From contig MNCI01002996.1 of NCBI GenBank assembly GCA_015680685.1, forward strand, positions 424,870-488,869: a DNA stretch of 64,000 nucleotides, read 5' to 3'. The stretch comes from Gnetum montanum (Eukaryota; Streptophyta; Gnetopsida; Gnetales; Gnetaceae). Below the pieces are notes generated by a model. It saw nothing but the letters and a program-made list of their open reading frames with translations. It did not search any database and was not told the origin of the DNA. This document shows positions 31,976 to 45,037 of this stretch, one piece after another. The position numbers and the translations under genes are program-made. The first letter of the stretch is position 1; each line of letters opens with the position of its first letter.

Positions 31976-33368
31976 TGTAACAACCAAAAACATTGGTAGC
32001 TAGAACATCGAGGTCCATAGACACACAACTTAATCCTGAGTCAATGCAAGGGCCTACTGGAGGTAGAGACAGGATGCCCTGAATGATCTTGTTGATTGAA
32101 TAGGGATTGGGGTGTAGCATAACTACGATGCTAATGGGAAGTGGTGCTAAGTATTTGAGAAGTGTCAATGGTGTTAATGGTGTTAGTGGGATTGAGCATA
32201 GTTAATATTTTTGGTGAAAAATAGGGTGTCAACATGCAGAGACCATTGTCCAAGTGTAGTTTTAGGCATGACTATGCTGTGAAATAATGAAAATGCGAGT
32301 AAAGTGTAAAAAATGCAAAGAGAGAGAGAGAAACGGAACACCACCCCAAATGGGGTTAAGCGTAGTTAACACCAAAAGGGGTTAGAAGGTACATGGTGTA
32401 CAATAGATGTAGTGGGCAACATAGTCACAGTCTTGAGGGTGTTTGGCCATGAAGACTGGTGTTTCGTTGAGGTGTTTGCATCTGCTGGGTTGGACACCAT
32501 GATATTTCATTAGCTATAGCGCTCTACTAGACTATGGTGGTCTACAGTGGTCTGCAACTTTGCCTCTCTCTGGTTTGCCAAAATGCCTTTGGTTCATCAA
32601 CTTTTTGATTTGCCAACCATGAAAATGTTGAGGGCAAGGATATTTATAGGCCTAGGATTAGTGTGAAATGCAAGATGGCTACCATGTGACAAAGGGAATG
32701 GTTGGGACTATGCTGTCACCCAACTATGCTCTCCACTAGACTAATGGTATTGTACTTTGCTATCCTTTACTAAAATCTGTGAGATTGTGAGACTGTGACT
32801 ATGCTACCAACTACATGTGTGTACTAAGAAGATTACAAGGTACCTGAAAAATGCAACTTGGAGACTGTCCTCTGGGACTATGCTCTCCATGCTCTTGCAT
32901 GGGGTCAAGCATAGTTACAATTTTGGGTTTAAAAAGGGGATACAAAAAGAAGCATTTTACTAACTATGCTTGTTGAGGTGATTTGGAGTTGAGCCGAGTG
33001 CCAGTGTTGTGTTGTCGAGGTTGTTGAAGACTATTTAGGTTGACTACACTTGACTATGCTCTGGACTAGGGGAGAGTGTAGCCTCATACTTAGAAAAAAT
33101 TGTAAAAATTGGGGCTTTTATGTTGACTACACTCTCCATTGAAGGCTGAATATGCTCCAAATTAGGGATGAGCATAGTCTCAACACTTGTCAAAACTTTT
33201 GGAAACTAGCTTCCGGTTGACCACGCTCCCCATGAGAGGCTAACTACACTTTGAGGTAGTGGAGAGTGTAGTCTTGGCACTTAGAAAAATTTGCAACAAC
33301 TAGCTTTGTGCTGACACTTAGAAAAATTTGTAGTTGGGATGTCGTAGTCCTAATTTTGTGGTGTTTCA
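31976..33368 (-). mobile_element. Element C 5' LTR (about 1.39 kb)
   Basis: On the - strand it starts TGAAACACCACAAAATT (identical to A's LTR start) at 33368 and ends GGTTGTTACA at 31976, next to the primer site. A TATA box (TATAAATA, - strand) is at 32641-32648. The LTR is dotted with ACTATGCTCTCCAC-like motifs. The partner LTR and target duplication lie beyond the left edge, so the boundaries rest on the shared tip and primer site. Confidence 0.7.
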
Positions 33369-33688
33369 ATTACAATGTAGATCTACAATATCACTTGCAA
33401 GTATTCCACGATGCTTATGCACTAAAAATATTGAGACCGATTGACAAAAACTTAATTTATTTCTAAGGACACTAATTAAGGAAGTAGAGAGTCGATATTG
33501 ATCCATAGAACCAAACTCTATTTGAATATGGAGTAGAATGCTAGAGCTCTTCAACAACATATATCAAACTTATTCAAGAGTGTTAAATCTAAGAAATAAA
33601 ATTTAAGGATGAAGATAAGGAACCCTTGAATCCTTGATGCAAACATTGGTAGGTATTACTCACTTCTACATAGATGCACATGACATGA
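33369..33688. other. Short host segment between element C and D3
   Basis: No coding signal. Removing D3 and one CTTTT copy joins it to 40773 onward, so it probably belongs to the same older sequence that contains element E. Confidence 0.5.
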
Positions 33689-33693
33689 CTTTT

Positions 33694-34660
33694 TGATGGG
33701 TAGTGAGTACCCCCTACACCCAACCATATGAATCACAAGCGTTCACATACAATCTAGTCAAATTTCATGAATTGAACTAGTGTGGTATCTAGATTGTCAA
33801 TCATTGATTATAGGTTGCTGTCTTCCCACTTGGACTAGTGGTAGCTTTGTCATGTACAGTTTAGTTCAAAGTAAGGCATATGATTATTGATGTTGTGTGA
33901 CCCTTAAACTAACTAGATAATAATGTAGAAATTAATTATTTAAACTAATTAATAAAAAAGATAAACCCTAAACTATCCTAAGGACAATGAGCATCTATTC
34001 CCAACTTTCTGTACATGTCTTGAACTCACATATCCACTGATGGGATTACCAAGTGTTATGCTACTAGGTGAACCAAGTAATAACACTACTAGGATTACCA
34101 AGTAAATATGTGTTTTCGCTTGAAACTGGTCATGCTCATTCCACCAACTGATTAACATGCATAGAAATGTAAATGCTAAGTACATAGAAAATAAATTACA
34201 TTAAAAGTAAATCTATTCTAAGTTAAAGTGCTGCAATGAATAGGAATTAATCTCGATCTTATTGTCATTCATGAAATGTGTCTAGGTACAATGCCACTAG
34301 AATAAGACATTGTACAATTGACTCAAATCCATACTTCGAGCACTCACTAATGATTTGCTAAGATTGTGAAATAAAATTGCAAGAGTTTGGCTACACTACT
34401 AACCAAATGGTGCCAAATACATAGTGGGTGCTCACATATTGATAGGAAAATATAGGCATTGTGTTAATGGAGATGCGTTAACACATTTAGCTACATCGAC
34501 AAGGATGCATTGATGATGATGCATAGACGAGGATGTGTCAATGAGGATGCATTGATAGGGCTATGTCAATGCATCTAAGATGCATCAACAGGGATGCATT
34601 GATGAGGATTCTTCAATGGGGATGCATCAACGAAGTTGCTCAACATATCATGTTTCATCA
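33694..34660 (-). mobile_element. D3 3' LTR (967 bp)
   Basis: Matches 39680-40772 over its length except for the region at 34470-34640, where degenerate GATGCATTGATGAGGATG-like repeats are fewer. The copy at the 5' LTR has two more 62-bp units. Confidence 0.85.
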
Positions 34661-37640
34661 TACCCCCATGATTGACTAAAAACTCATACCTGAGTTATAT
34701 ATAAATGGGTGAATTTTCATTATAGAAATTGTGGAGTGACTAAGACTAGATTAGTTATCATTACAAAATTAGAATGTCGTATTACAAAATTTTATTCAAG
34801 TGGATGTATTACAAAATGACAAAAAGACTGGAAAGACATTAAAGTTTACAAAATTGTAAAGGTCTTCAAAAAATCTGTTGAAGATGAATCTTCTTGTTTT
34901 CCCTAATGGTGGTAGTCTTTCTAGCCTTGATTGTTATGTTGATGCTTCTCTTTTTATGCAAAAAAGTCTTGAAGAATAGACTAAAAGTTCTTCTCATCAT
35001 CCCATGGATCCAATAAACATATGATGTTTGAGCTTTAATCCTTTTATGTGTTACTATTTGTCCATGGACATATCCTCCTTTGTCCTTCTCTTGGCCTCTT
35101 TTCCTTACCTTGTGAAAGACCTTCAACCTTAGCCTTTCCTTTTTACATCATCTGTAATCACCAAAGAATAAACATTAATTTTGGTAAATTTTCTTTAATA
35201 ATTAACCCTTTTGGATTCCTTAGTTAGCTTAAAATGTGAAAAAAATGTTAGCATTTAAGCACAAGGTGATGACAAAGTATTGTTCCCAAGGCTATGAGAT
35301 AACTAAAATCATCAAGTTTTTCATGTTATTTTGGTTATTATTGCTATTAGTTACCATAATGTTCAAAACCAAGATGTTAGAAAAATTTCAAAACTTACAT
35401 CCTTAGCCCCCATGATGAATGAGCTTAACTCTGAAAGTGCACAAGTTTTTGAACATTTAAATCAAAGGTCTAGTTTAGAAGATGGTCAAGAAATTTTGAA
35501 TTCAGAGGAAATTTAAATATAAAAGCACTAAAGATAACTCAAATTGATGAGAAGGTGATCAAAAATCATGCATAAATTTAGATTTTTCAATGATGTTTTT
35601 GAAGACATAAGATTTGGTTTGAAGACATGAGGTTTGGTTCAAAGCCATGATCGAAAAAAGTTATGCAAGTGGATCCTCCCCAATGCAAGCTCTTGCCATA
35701 ATGCCCTTGCATAACCACTCCTATAGATGTCTGTGGACACCTTAGAAGTTAAATGTAGCTCATGCCTTTATTCAAAACAACACACAACTACCTTTTTTAG
35801 GATCCTACATTATACTATACAAAATCATTAGCCCCCCAATTGCATGCAGTAGTGAGGTGAATAATGGGATGAGAAGGGATTGTAGAGATTAGAATGTAAG
35901 GTACTTAACCATGTCCAAAATAGTTTCTTATGTCTATTATGATTAAAATGACCATCATACCTATCCATCCAAGTTTCAAACCAAGTCCATATCATTAACA
36001 GTGGCCTTTGCATTGATGTGTTCCTTCTTGCCTACCATCGTGAGTACATAACAACCATAGAGAATGAACATCACTCTAAAAAGAGAAGAAAGGAGAAAAA
36101 GAAAGGAAGGAAGGACCTTAGTTAGAGTGGTACCTTTAGGCATGGATAACATGTCCTTCTAGCCCCATAACCAATGCTTGTAGCCCATTATTATATCTAA
36201 GGGATGTACTTTGAATTCCCATTATTTTTTTCTTTTTCTCTCTTTTTTCCCCTTTTTTTCATGGGAATTGCACCATGCAAAGGCATGCTTCTTGTTTATT
36301 AATCAATGATATGAGTGATGCCACATTCCATGAGAAGTCATAGAGCACAAGAAGGAAGTCAAGTAGAGAACCCAACAAATCCCCTTATGGTCACACCCTT
36401 TTCCATTCCCACTTGGTCTTTTTCCCTTTCCTCCAGGCTTAATGATCATGAATTAATTTTAGTTTTATGTGAGAAGAACCATATTAATTTCATGATAAAG
36501 AATTTTTATTTAAAGAAATTGGAGGTATGGATGTTGCGGTCTCATTACATTACAAAATTATTTACCTAATTGACTTGATAGCATAAGACAAAAACCTAAC
36601 ACATGGTATTGACTTCTGCATTATGACTGGCAATATTATTAACAAAAACATGGTAGACACTCATAAAACATAAAGAAAATGACTCAAGAAAAGATAAAAT
36701 TACAATGGAAATAAAAGTATCAAGAAATGGAAAACATATTAGGAATTGGAAAATATTTGAAGAAATAGGAAAATGATAAAAATTTGAAAAACAAAAAAGT
36801 GAAAATGTACTTATTATTTCTTGATTCAAGATGGAACATCTCCCCCATGACTGAACTCATGTGTGAGCATTCAGAAAATGGATTGCACAGTCCCTTGGTT
36901 ATACACCATAATTTTTCCATTTATCATCTTTAATAATTTAAGTTTTTGCTTGGTAGCTGTTTAACATTGATGATAATCATGTTTCTATCATTTGGAGACA
37001 TATCTTTAGCTTGACTAGAAGGTGTTTTCTTTTTAAGAGGTCTACACATGATTCCTTGTTTATTTTCTATTTTAGTTTTTAGGTCTCATTGTTTAACATC
37101 TTCTTTTGGTGTATAGTCATAGTGTAAGATGTTGTTCTCTAAGTTCTATATTTTTTTCATTTTCTTAGGACAATAACTAATAAGTGGGTTGAATGTTTCC
37201 ATGCACCTTTTAAATGGTTTTGTATTCTCATTTTCGAGCCACTAGGTATCTTTTGGTTTAATGGCTACTATGTAGCCTTGGTTTTGCACACATACTTGTT
37301 TCTTAACTTTGTTGTGGATTGGTATAAGGATTATGTTAATATTTGAACTTTTCGCCAACAACTACACCCTTTATCATTATAAGTAATTCATGGAATTTTC
37401 TATCTTTCCATAGTGATAGGTTCATCTTTTATGTTTTATGTGGAAGTGGTAATGGTTGTTGGCTCTTGCATAGGATTAAGAGACATTGTTTTTATGAGGA
37501 AGGAGGTTGCACCAGATTGTCCTTATGCTAGTTTTGTTAAGCTAGTAGGTCTACTAGTTTTATTCACATGTGTGTAAACTATCCTAAAGAAAGGACATTT
37601 TTGAGACTTTTACTGAGATCTATTAACATTATCATTCACT
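34661..37640 (-). other. D3 internal region without recognisable pol
   Basis: About 3 kb. Stretches such as 35640-35750 and 35850-36010 match D2 at 46376-46470 and 46570-46720, so it is shared family sequence. The open frame at 34866-35126 (- strand, basic) has no recognised domain. No RT, RNase H or integrase motif was found. Confidence 0.6.
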
Positions 37641-37647
37641 TGTATGT

Positions 37648-39477
37648 TCACAGCATAAGTGACATTCTTTTGTTGATACTATGATGCCAATCCTTCTTGC
37701 ATTGTTTGTGGTGACATATGTTGTTAAAGGGAAATATGAGAATATTGAAGATGTGATGGATGATAAGCAATGTGAGATGGTGATCCCACAAGAGATGTTG
37801 TGGGTTGATGGTATTCAGGAGATTAGTAGTAGTGATTTGAGGTAGGGAAAGTAGAACCATTTGGAGAAATAGGTTGTTGAACATAGTTGATGAGTGGCAA
37901 GGTATCCCTACACTCAACCATACGAATACGAGTGTTCATGCACGATCTGGTCAAACTTCGTAGATGGGCTAGTTGTGGTATCTAGATAGTTACTCATTGA
38001 TCACAGCTTGCTGTTTTCCCATCTGGACTAGTAATTGCTTTTTCATGTATGGTTTAGTCCAGAGTGAGGTATATGATGTGGTTTCTAACCTAGTGCTACT
38101 CCTAGAGGCAATGGAAAATAACTTTAATTAAGCTAGGAGGAAAAGGGAGAGAGAGTTAAGCTAATAGGAAGTGGGAGAGAGAATCTAAGATAGCCTAAGT
38201 GCGATGAGCATTCATTCCTTAATCATCCGTATACATCTTGGACCTCATGCATGACTACCACTAGGATTACCAAGCACATGGCCTAGGTACGCTACTGGGA
38301 TACCAAGTAGTCACACTTGAATGCTCTTGATTAAGTCGTACTCATTCCACATTTAAGGAGTTTAGGGTGAAGAGATATTAACTACGAAAGCAATAAATAA
38401 AAATAATAATTAAATAATTAAACTAAGTGAATGTTGCAATGATGAAGTAATATCGATCTTTATTTCCGGTCATGTGCGTGTCCAAGTACATCACACTCAA
38501 GTAAAGGTTTCGTACAATTACAATCATCACACTGTGGGCATGCACAATTACAATAAAGGTTTCATACAATTATGATGTGGAGAAGCTACTCTTTTTGAGA
38601 AAACCATGGCTTGGACATCTATGTAGTAGAGAATGGTATTTGTCCAAGGCTACATCCAAGGATTCATGATTTTCTTGCTTCCACCCTTGGATTTGCTTTC
38701 TTAAATTGGACACTCTCTCATAGGTTTGGTATTATCTGTTGAAGAGCTCAAGTATTGTGGACCACCACTAGATTGAATTTATTTCAATAGTCTATACTAA
38801 CTTTTAGCTTCTTCTATTAGTATCCTAGGGAAGAGCTTAAGCTTTTTCCATCTACTTTTAATGTTTTGTAAGGCGTATGCATCATGAAAGGCTTGTAAAT
38901 GATGTAGGGGATCAGAATTATAGCCTCCCTTAAATTTAGGAATGTTATTCATATCAAGCCATTTAATGCAGCTATCCCTTTGATGCCTATGAGATATTTG
39001 AACACCCTCCCTAATTTGTATCATGCTCCTAGTAGCCAACAAGGGTTCATCTTTATCAGACATGTCATGGTGAAAATCCCTATTTCTATTTGTTTGATAG
39101 TGATGATCTCGTCTATGCTCACTTTAATTTCTTTCATCTTGCCTTTGCATTTTATTTCTATCTTCATCATGATCCCTTAGTGTATCTTTATATCTATATC
39201 TATGTTCATCTTCATTAGAACTAGAAATTGAAGAGGAAGAGGAAGATGTTAAACTAGGAGAATTTCCATGGCTCCTATATCTCTCCCCATGGTCCCTTGA
39301 TTTATCTCTTCTAGGTTTGAAGGAGGTCCTAGGCCTTAATATCCTCCTTATTCTAGGACTTTTTTCATCCCCTCTAGGGTTGTCTACGTCAATTTGACGT
39401 AGTCTTTGAATGTAGTAAGGGTCTAAATAAACATATGAGACCCTTGTGTTTAGTAATTTCCTCAAATTTTCTTCCAT
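37648..39477 (-). pseudogene. D3 gag (interrupted by a nested LTR fragment)
   Basis: The - strand frame starts at 39477 (MEENLRKLLNTRVSYVYLDP). An Arg/Asp/Ser-rich N-terminal part (RSHGNSPSLTSSSSSSISSS) is followed by the Gag core: IQIREGVQISHRHQRDS, NIPKFKGGYNSDPLHHLQAF, KSRWKKLKLFPRILIEEAKS. Past the stop at 38797 it continues YQTYERVSNLRKQIQGWKQE and HGFLKK. At about 38590 a truncated LTR replaces the middle, and proline- and histidine-rich Gag tail sequence resumes at 37890-37648. D1 and D2 have the same Gag core. Confidence 0.8.
37892..38575 (-). mobile_element. Truncated D-family LTR nested in D3 gag
   Basis: Starts TGATGAGTGGC at 37892 and matches the D2/D1 LTR up to about CACTGTGGGCA near 38545, then breaks off before the U3 arrays and TATA box. 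No primer site adjoins it and no target duplication is evident, so it looks like a solo LTR later trimmed together with part of gag. Confidence 0.7.
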
Positions 39478-39679
39478 ATAAAACCTACCATGTCTCCTAT
39501 TAGTGTCCTCATCATGTGATGCATTATTGGTCCTATGTGAAGAAGACGTTTTTATTTGATAATGTGTGTGACTAAAAATATTAATATTTTTGAAAAGATA
39601 AATCGTTAATACTTTTACAATGATAATTTATAATATAGCTAATCTAGATAACTAGCACCATCCTTGGCAATGGTCCTAA

Positions 39680-40772
39680 TGATGAGCAGCAGGTACCCCC
39701 TATGCCCAACCATATGAATCACAAGCATTCATGCCCAATCCAGTCAAATTCCATGGATGGAACTAGTGTGGTATCTAGATTATTAAACATTGATTGCAAG
39801 TCATTTTCCCACTTGGACTAGTGGTAGCTTTATCATGTATGGTTTAGTCCAAAGTGAGGCATACAATTATTGATGTTGTGTGACCTTTAAACTAACTGGA
39901 TAACAATGTAGAAATTAATTATTTAAACTAATTAATAACAAGAAGATAAATCCTAATCTCTCTCAAGAATGATGAGTGTTTGTTCCTAGTTTTCTGTACA
40001 CATCTTGAACTCACATATCCACTGCTAGGATTACCAAGTGTTATGTTATTGGGTGAACTAAGCAATAACGTTGTTGGGATTATCAAGCAAATATGTGCTT
40101 ATTCTTGAAACTGGTCACGCTCATTCTACCAATTTATTAACATGCATAGAAATATAAATGTTAAATAATACATAGAAAATAAATTACATTGAGAGTAAAT
40201 CTATTCTAAGTCAAAGTATTGCAATGAATAGAAATCAATCTCAATCTTATTACCATTCATGAAGTGTGTCCAAGTACAATGCCACTTGAATAAGATGATG
40301 TACAACCTACTCAAATCCACACTGCAGGCATTCACTAACTATTTGCTAAGATTATGAAATAAAACTACAAGAGTTTGGCTACACTACTAACCAAATGGTA
40401 CCAAATATGTGGTAGAAGATCACATATTTATAGGAAAATACACGCATTGGGTCAATGAGGATGCGTTGATGCATTTAGTTACGTCAATGGGGATGCATTG
40501 ATGAGGATGGATCAACAAGGATGTGTCAATGAGGATCTGTTACCAGTGCAACATCAACACATCTAAGATGCATTGCACATTCATGCATCAACACATTTTC
40601 ATCCACACATATGTGTTGACACATCTAAGATGCATTGCATGTTCATGCATCAATGCATTTTCATCCACACATATGTGTCAATGCATCTAAGATGTGTTGA
40701 CGAGGATGTGTCTATGAGGCTCCATTGATGGGGATGCATTGACGTAGTTGCCCAACATATCATGTCTCATCA
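39680..40772 (-). mobile_element. D3 5' LTR (1093 bp)
   Basis: Longer than its partner because of tandem copies of a 62-bp unit beginning CATCTAAGATGCATTGCA at 40560 and 40622, with a partial third at 40684. TATAAATATG (- strand) at about 40425-40434 marks the promoter, just downstream of the array in the element's sense. Confidence 0.82.
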
Positions 40773-42990
40773 CTTTTCTTAGAAGAAGACTCTTAGGCAT
40801 ATTATTGATGTGTTATGAAACAAAATAAGAGAGACCCATGAGGCTTATGCTCAAGGAAGACTATTAGAGATGAGAGCCCATCAAATCTAAAGATGCATTA
40901 ATCAAGTGGTAAAAGAAGAAAAAGAATGAAGGAAAAGAACTACAGAAGAATAAAATAGAGATCCATTCATATGCAAGAAGGATGGATGTCTATGCATGTG
41001 ATATAAGAGAAGGTAAGGATCCCATGGAAGAGGTGATCCAAAAAAAGACTTTATCCATAGAAAAATTTGTTTTCGAGATTATGACAAAGGTTGAAAAAAA
41101 GTGGTATTTGTATATGAAAAATTTGCAATTGCATTCAAAATAGTAGCAGAAAAGATAGAACAAGAATTGACTAAATCAAATGAAGAAAGAAACTAGCAAA
41201 GACATGTATAGGTACAAGTGAAAAGTTGTTGCTATAGAAGCGGTTGTTGATTCTAACTCGGAAGAAGATGATGGGTGTGAATGATGTCAACATGAACATC
41301 CTAAGTTTTTCACTCTTATTCCAAGTTTTTCAAAAAGAAAATGCCTAGGAGATTGTCCTATTCACAATGCAACTATCAATAGTCTTACTAGCAACAACCA
41401 TACTATCCAAGTGGGACTCATCTTCAACCTTAAGAATAATATCATTAGTAGTGGTGGAGTTCACAATCTTGGGGGATTCCACCACCAAAGCAATAATATT
41501 ATTATAGGCAACATGATCCATATGGCCATTATTTCTAGTAAATTGTTTCCTTAGGAAGTTCTACTTATGTAGCTTACCACTACTATCCATCGAAGTACTA
41601 TAAACCTATGACTCCACATCAAAAATTATCTTTTTAAATTTCACAGCAACCACATCCTTAGTAGTCCCATAGTTTGCTACCTCTAGTTTTTCCATCACCA
41701 ATATAAGAAGAGCTACCAACTTAATCATAGCAAAAAAATGCCAAAAGAGCTATGAATATGTAGATGGATGATACCACGAGTAATTATGAATGCAAATGCA
41801 AGAAACATCATTTCTTTCGAATAAGTTCTATGCTTGTAGAAATAATTGGTAGGCCTACAAGTCCATCTTGACCAAAGCAAGAAATTGTCGTTGTGGATCT
41901 AACTCAAGTTTTCACACCTCTAAGATATTTAAGAGAGTTCTTGCTTCCTTCAAACTAAAGTAGAAACATCAAGATTATCATTCTTATCCAAATAGAGAGC
42001 AATTAGATAAAAGTAAGGATGATTTTTTAAGAAAATAACTAATTTGGAAAGTCCATTAGTGTATCTATAACTATAAATGCATCATGCAAAGCACTCCTAG
42101 ACTAAGGTTCTAGAGTAAACCTCATTTCAAAAGATACATATAAAGCCTAGAACCTACCACTTTTAAAGAAATGAAACACCTAATGGAAGCTCATAGATTA
42201 ATCTATTACAATTCCATTAGGGAAAGTAGAAGATATAGCAACCACCATCAATAGTTGGTGCTTTCTAGCAAACACCTTGGTTATCTATGTAGCATAAAAC
42301 TAAGGTGAATTCCCAATCATTATGGGGGAGAGCATGGCTTTGCAAAATCTATGTTAAGCTAGGAATTTGATACTTATCCTTGGAAATCTCGAAGGATGAT
42401 AAGTACAAAACCATACAAAAATAGAGTTCCATGAATTATGTATAACACTACAAGGTGCAATTATGTGAAAAATTATGGATGATTAAACAAAAAATATTCT
42501 AGCATGTTGTATATATACAAAAGAGGTGTGTGTACAAAGATGCATGCACATAGCAACCACAAAGGAAGAAGGCACTTAGTGGTTGAATATTGAAGAAGAA
42601 TGTAAGTTTGAATTATTCACGAAACTAACTAAAAATCTTACAAATGCTTATATGGACAAGATAAATGAACTAAAACAAGATAGAAAGCAGCTTTACCAGA
42701 AAGGATACTAAAAGGAAGAACACATGGATTGGGGAAAGTTAAAAAACATAGAAAAAACTAAACTATAATCTATAGAACTCATGACATGACTACACTCACT
42801 TGAGCATGTAATGTTAAATAATGGTAAACCATAAATAGTCATTGCCAACCAAACAAAAGAACAAAAGAAAAAATTGCTTGAGGTTATGAACAAATGACAT
42901 ACAACCTTTGTGTGGTCTAAAATAACATAAATCAATGCATGTATATGTTATCATTGTATCTACACAAATACAATTATGAAATCACATCAC
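40773..42990 (+). other. Upstream part of element E, not identified
   Basis: Before the RT of E on the same strand, in the position of gag-protease. A + frame piece near 41290-41470 is open and Ser/Asn-rich (HPKFFTLIPSFSKRKCLGDC). I do not recognise a Gag core or protease signature. The sequence is heavily mutated. Confidence 0.4.
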
Positions 42991-43005
42991 CAACCTCAAT
43001 GAATA

Positions 43006-43600
43006 TTGAATCCTAACTTAAATGAAGTTGTCAAGCAAGAGCTTGAAAAGCTATTAAAGATAGGATTCATTTATCAAACTGTATACAATGAGTGGGTAAG
43101 TCCATTTGTCATTTTCCTAAAGAAAGATGATAAGTGGAGGATTTGTATAGACTTTAGGTTGATAAATATGACTACATTTAAAGATCATTTTTCTCTATCA
43201 TTTGTAGATCAAGTCATAGATATCATAGTAGGGCGTAAATACTATGTAGTTTTTTGGATCAATATAGTGGATATAATGAAATCAAAATAGTTGCAAAAGA
43301 CCAAGAAAATATCACTTTTAATAAGTCCATAGGAGACATTTGTATATAAACAAATGTCTTTTGATCTTTGTAATTCTCCTAAAGTTTTCCAAAGACTTTC
43401 CTCAATATGCTTCAAAAGCATGTTTGAAAAGGTGTGGAGGTCTTTATGAATGACTTGTAATAGAAGTCAACACTTGAGACATATAATGACTTGTAATTTT
43501 ATAGTAATTAGATCTTATGATGATAGATAAAAATGACATCAAGAATGTAGTTGCTAATTATTTATCTTGGTTGCAATGGGATACCTTGATGAAGAATGAA
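43006..43600 (+). pseudogene. Element E reverse transcriptase and remains of RNase H
   Basis: + strand: NPNLNEVVKQELEKLLKIGF, IYQTVYNEWVSPFVIFLKKD, KWRICIDFRLINMTTFKDHF, SLSFVDQVIDIIVGRKYYVV. This is the N-terminal half of an Athila-like Gypsy RT. It continues after a frameshift as QMSFDLCNSPKVFQR, but the catalytic Y-x-D-D segment has been deleted or garbled. A trace of the RNase H end (NVVANYLSWLQW, normally N-V-V-A-D-x-L-S-R-L) lies at 43535-43580, so about 1 kb of pol is missing. Confidence 0.85.
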
Positions 43601-43639
43601 TTTCAAATCAACTTCAAGATGAGCTACTATTTGCAAAAG

Positions 43640-43883
43640 TTATAATGGTTTCAAGTTCAATAACCAAATCATGGTTTACACACTATCTCAATTAACCATA
43701 TAGGAAATTCCTACTCAATGAAATAAGAAAAAGAAATAATAGTTTCTACATTAGGCTAAAAAATTTATTTAAATTAAGGGTGATCTTTATAAAATTTGTG
43801 TTAATGACCTAATCCAATGGTATGTCCCTAATGCAATTTAATAAAGAATCTTCCAAGATGCTCATGATGGATCCTATAGAGGC
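43640..43883 (+). pseudogene. Element E integrase, zinc-binding N-terminus (first half)
   Basis: + strand: WFTHYLN, KFLLNEIRKRN, GDLYKICVNDLIQWYVPNAI, then QDAHDGSYRG, matching the stretch before and within the H-H-C-C zinc finger of Athila-type integrases. Element D2 is inserted exactly after the Gly codon. The next residue, His, is at 50321-50323 on the far side, in frame once one GAGGC is removed. Confidence 0.85.
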
Positions 43884-44863
43884 TGATGAGTGGCAAGGTA
43901 CCCCTACACTCAACCATATGAAACGAGCATCGCATGCACAATCCGGTTGAACTCCGCAGATGGACTAGTTGTGGCACCTAGATAGTTAGCCTTAGGTCGT
44001 AGTTCGCTGTCTTCCCACCTGGACTAGTATTGCATTTTTCACGTATGGTTTAGTCCAGATGAGGTGTATGATGTGTTCCTAAATCTAATGCTACTCCTAA
44101 AGGAAATGGGAAATAATATTAACTAATATAAGCTAGGAGGAAGAGGATAAGAAAATATAATCTAGCCTAAGTGTGACGAGCAACCAATTCGTTGATCAAC
44201 CGTACACATCTTGGACTTCATGCACAACTACCACTAGGACTACCAAGCGTAGGTCCTAGGTACGCCATTGGGATTACCAAGTATAGATCCCAAATATGCC
44301 ATTGGGTTACCAAGTGTAGATCCTAGCTACACCACTGGGCTACCAAGCAGTCACACTTAAATGCTCGTAATCAAGTCGTACTCGTTCTGTGTTCTAGGAG
44401 TTTAAGGGTGAGAGAGAGAAAATAGTAAATAACATTAAGTAAATAACAAATAAATAAATAACAAAGTGAATGCTGCAATGATGAAGTAATCTCGATCTTT
44501 ATTGCTGGTCATGTGCATGTCCAAGTACGGCACACTCGAATAAAGACACCGTACTATTACATTCATCACACTATGGGCAAACATGGGAAAAAAATCTAAC
44601 TCTGGAGGGATCAAACTACCAGAGCTTCGCTACTCTAAAACTGGGATGTCAAATGAGGGAGAGCCGCCTCTTATTTATAGAAATTGCGATGGACTGCGAT
44701 ATCGCATACGCGATATCGCGGGCAGATGAGATATTGCATACGTGATATCGTAGCCCATGAGATATCACATACGCGATATCGCAACCCATGAGATAACGTG
44801 GGTGCGTTATCGTGGATGCCTTAACATGACCGCCAGCAATATGAGCAATTTCATGTCTCATCA
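43884..44863 (-). mobile_element. D2 3' LTR (980 bp)
   Basis: Same family as 51816-52779 and 33694-34660. On the - strand: TGATGAGACATG start, GCCACTCATCA end, TATA box (complement of TATTTATA) at 44672-44679. Confidence 0.88.
44694..44815 (-). promoter_or_regulatory. GCGATATCGC palindrome array in D2 U3
   Basis: GCGATATCGC is its own complement. Two copies separated by ATAC lie at 44696-44719, with mutated pairs at about 44730-44751 and 44760-44782, followed by a related inverted pair ATAACG...CGTTAT near 44793. The array ends about 15 bp before the TATA box in transcription order. The 5' LTR has the same array at 50193-50275, D1 at 52692-52755. Confidence 0.6.
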
Positions 44864-45037
44864 TACCCCCACGACTGAATGAAAACTCGTCCTCGAGTTA
44901 AAGTGAGAACTTGCTACATTGATTACACAGTGGATAGGTATGGGATTATTAGATGGAAAAATGGGATGATGCCGCAGTGTGGGAAGAAAACAAAACAAAG
45001 ACAGAACACACAGAATATTTACAAAAATTTGGAACTC

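Larger units (their letters stand above)
33694..40772 (-). mobile_element. Element D3: gag-only LTR element
   Basis: LTRs at 33694-34660 (3' in element sense) and 39680-40772 (5'). The perfect target duplication CTTTT is at 33689-33693 and 40773-40777. On the - strand each LTR starts TGATGA and ends CATCA. Primer site at 39658-39678 is a mutated tRNA-Asp complement; polypurine tract CATGGGGGTA at 34661-34670. Gag is the only recognisable protein. A truncated LTR of the same family is nested inside. Confidence 0.88.

Noticed and set aside
32227-32234. Alternative start of C's LTR at TGTTGACACCC (- strand)
   Set aside because: It looks like a typical LTR tip, but the TATA box lies at 32641-32648, outside such a short LTR, and the tip at 33368 is identical to A's LTR.
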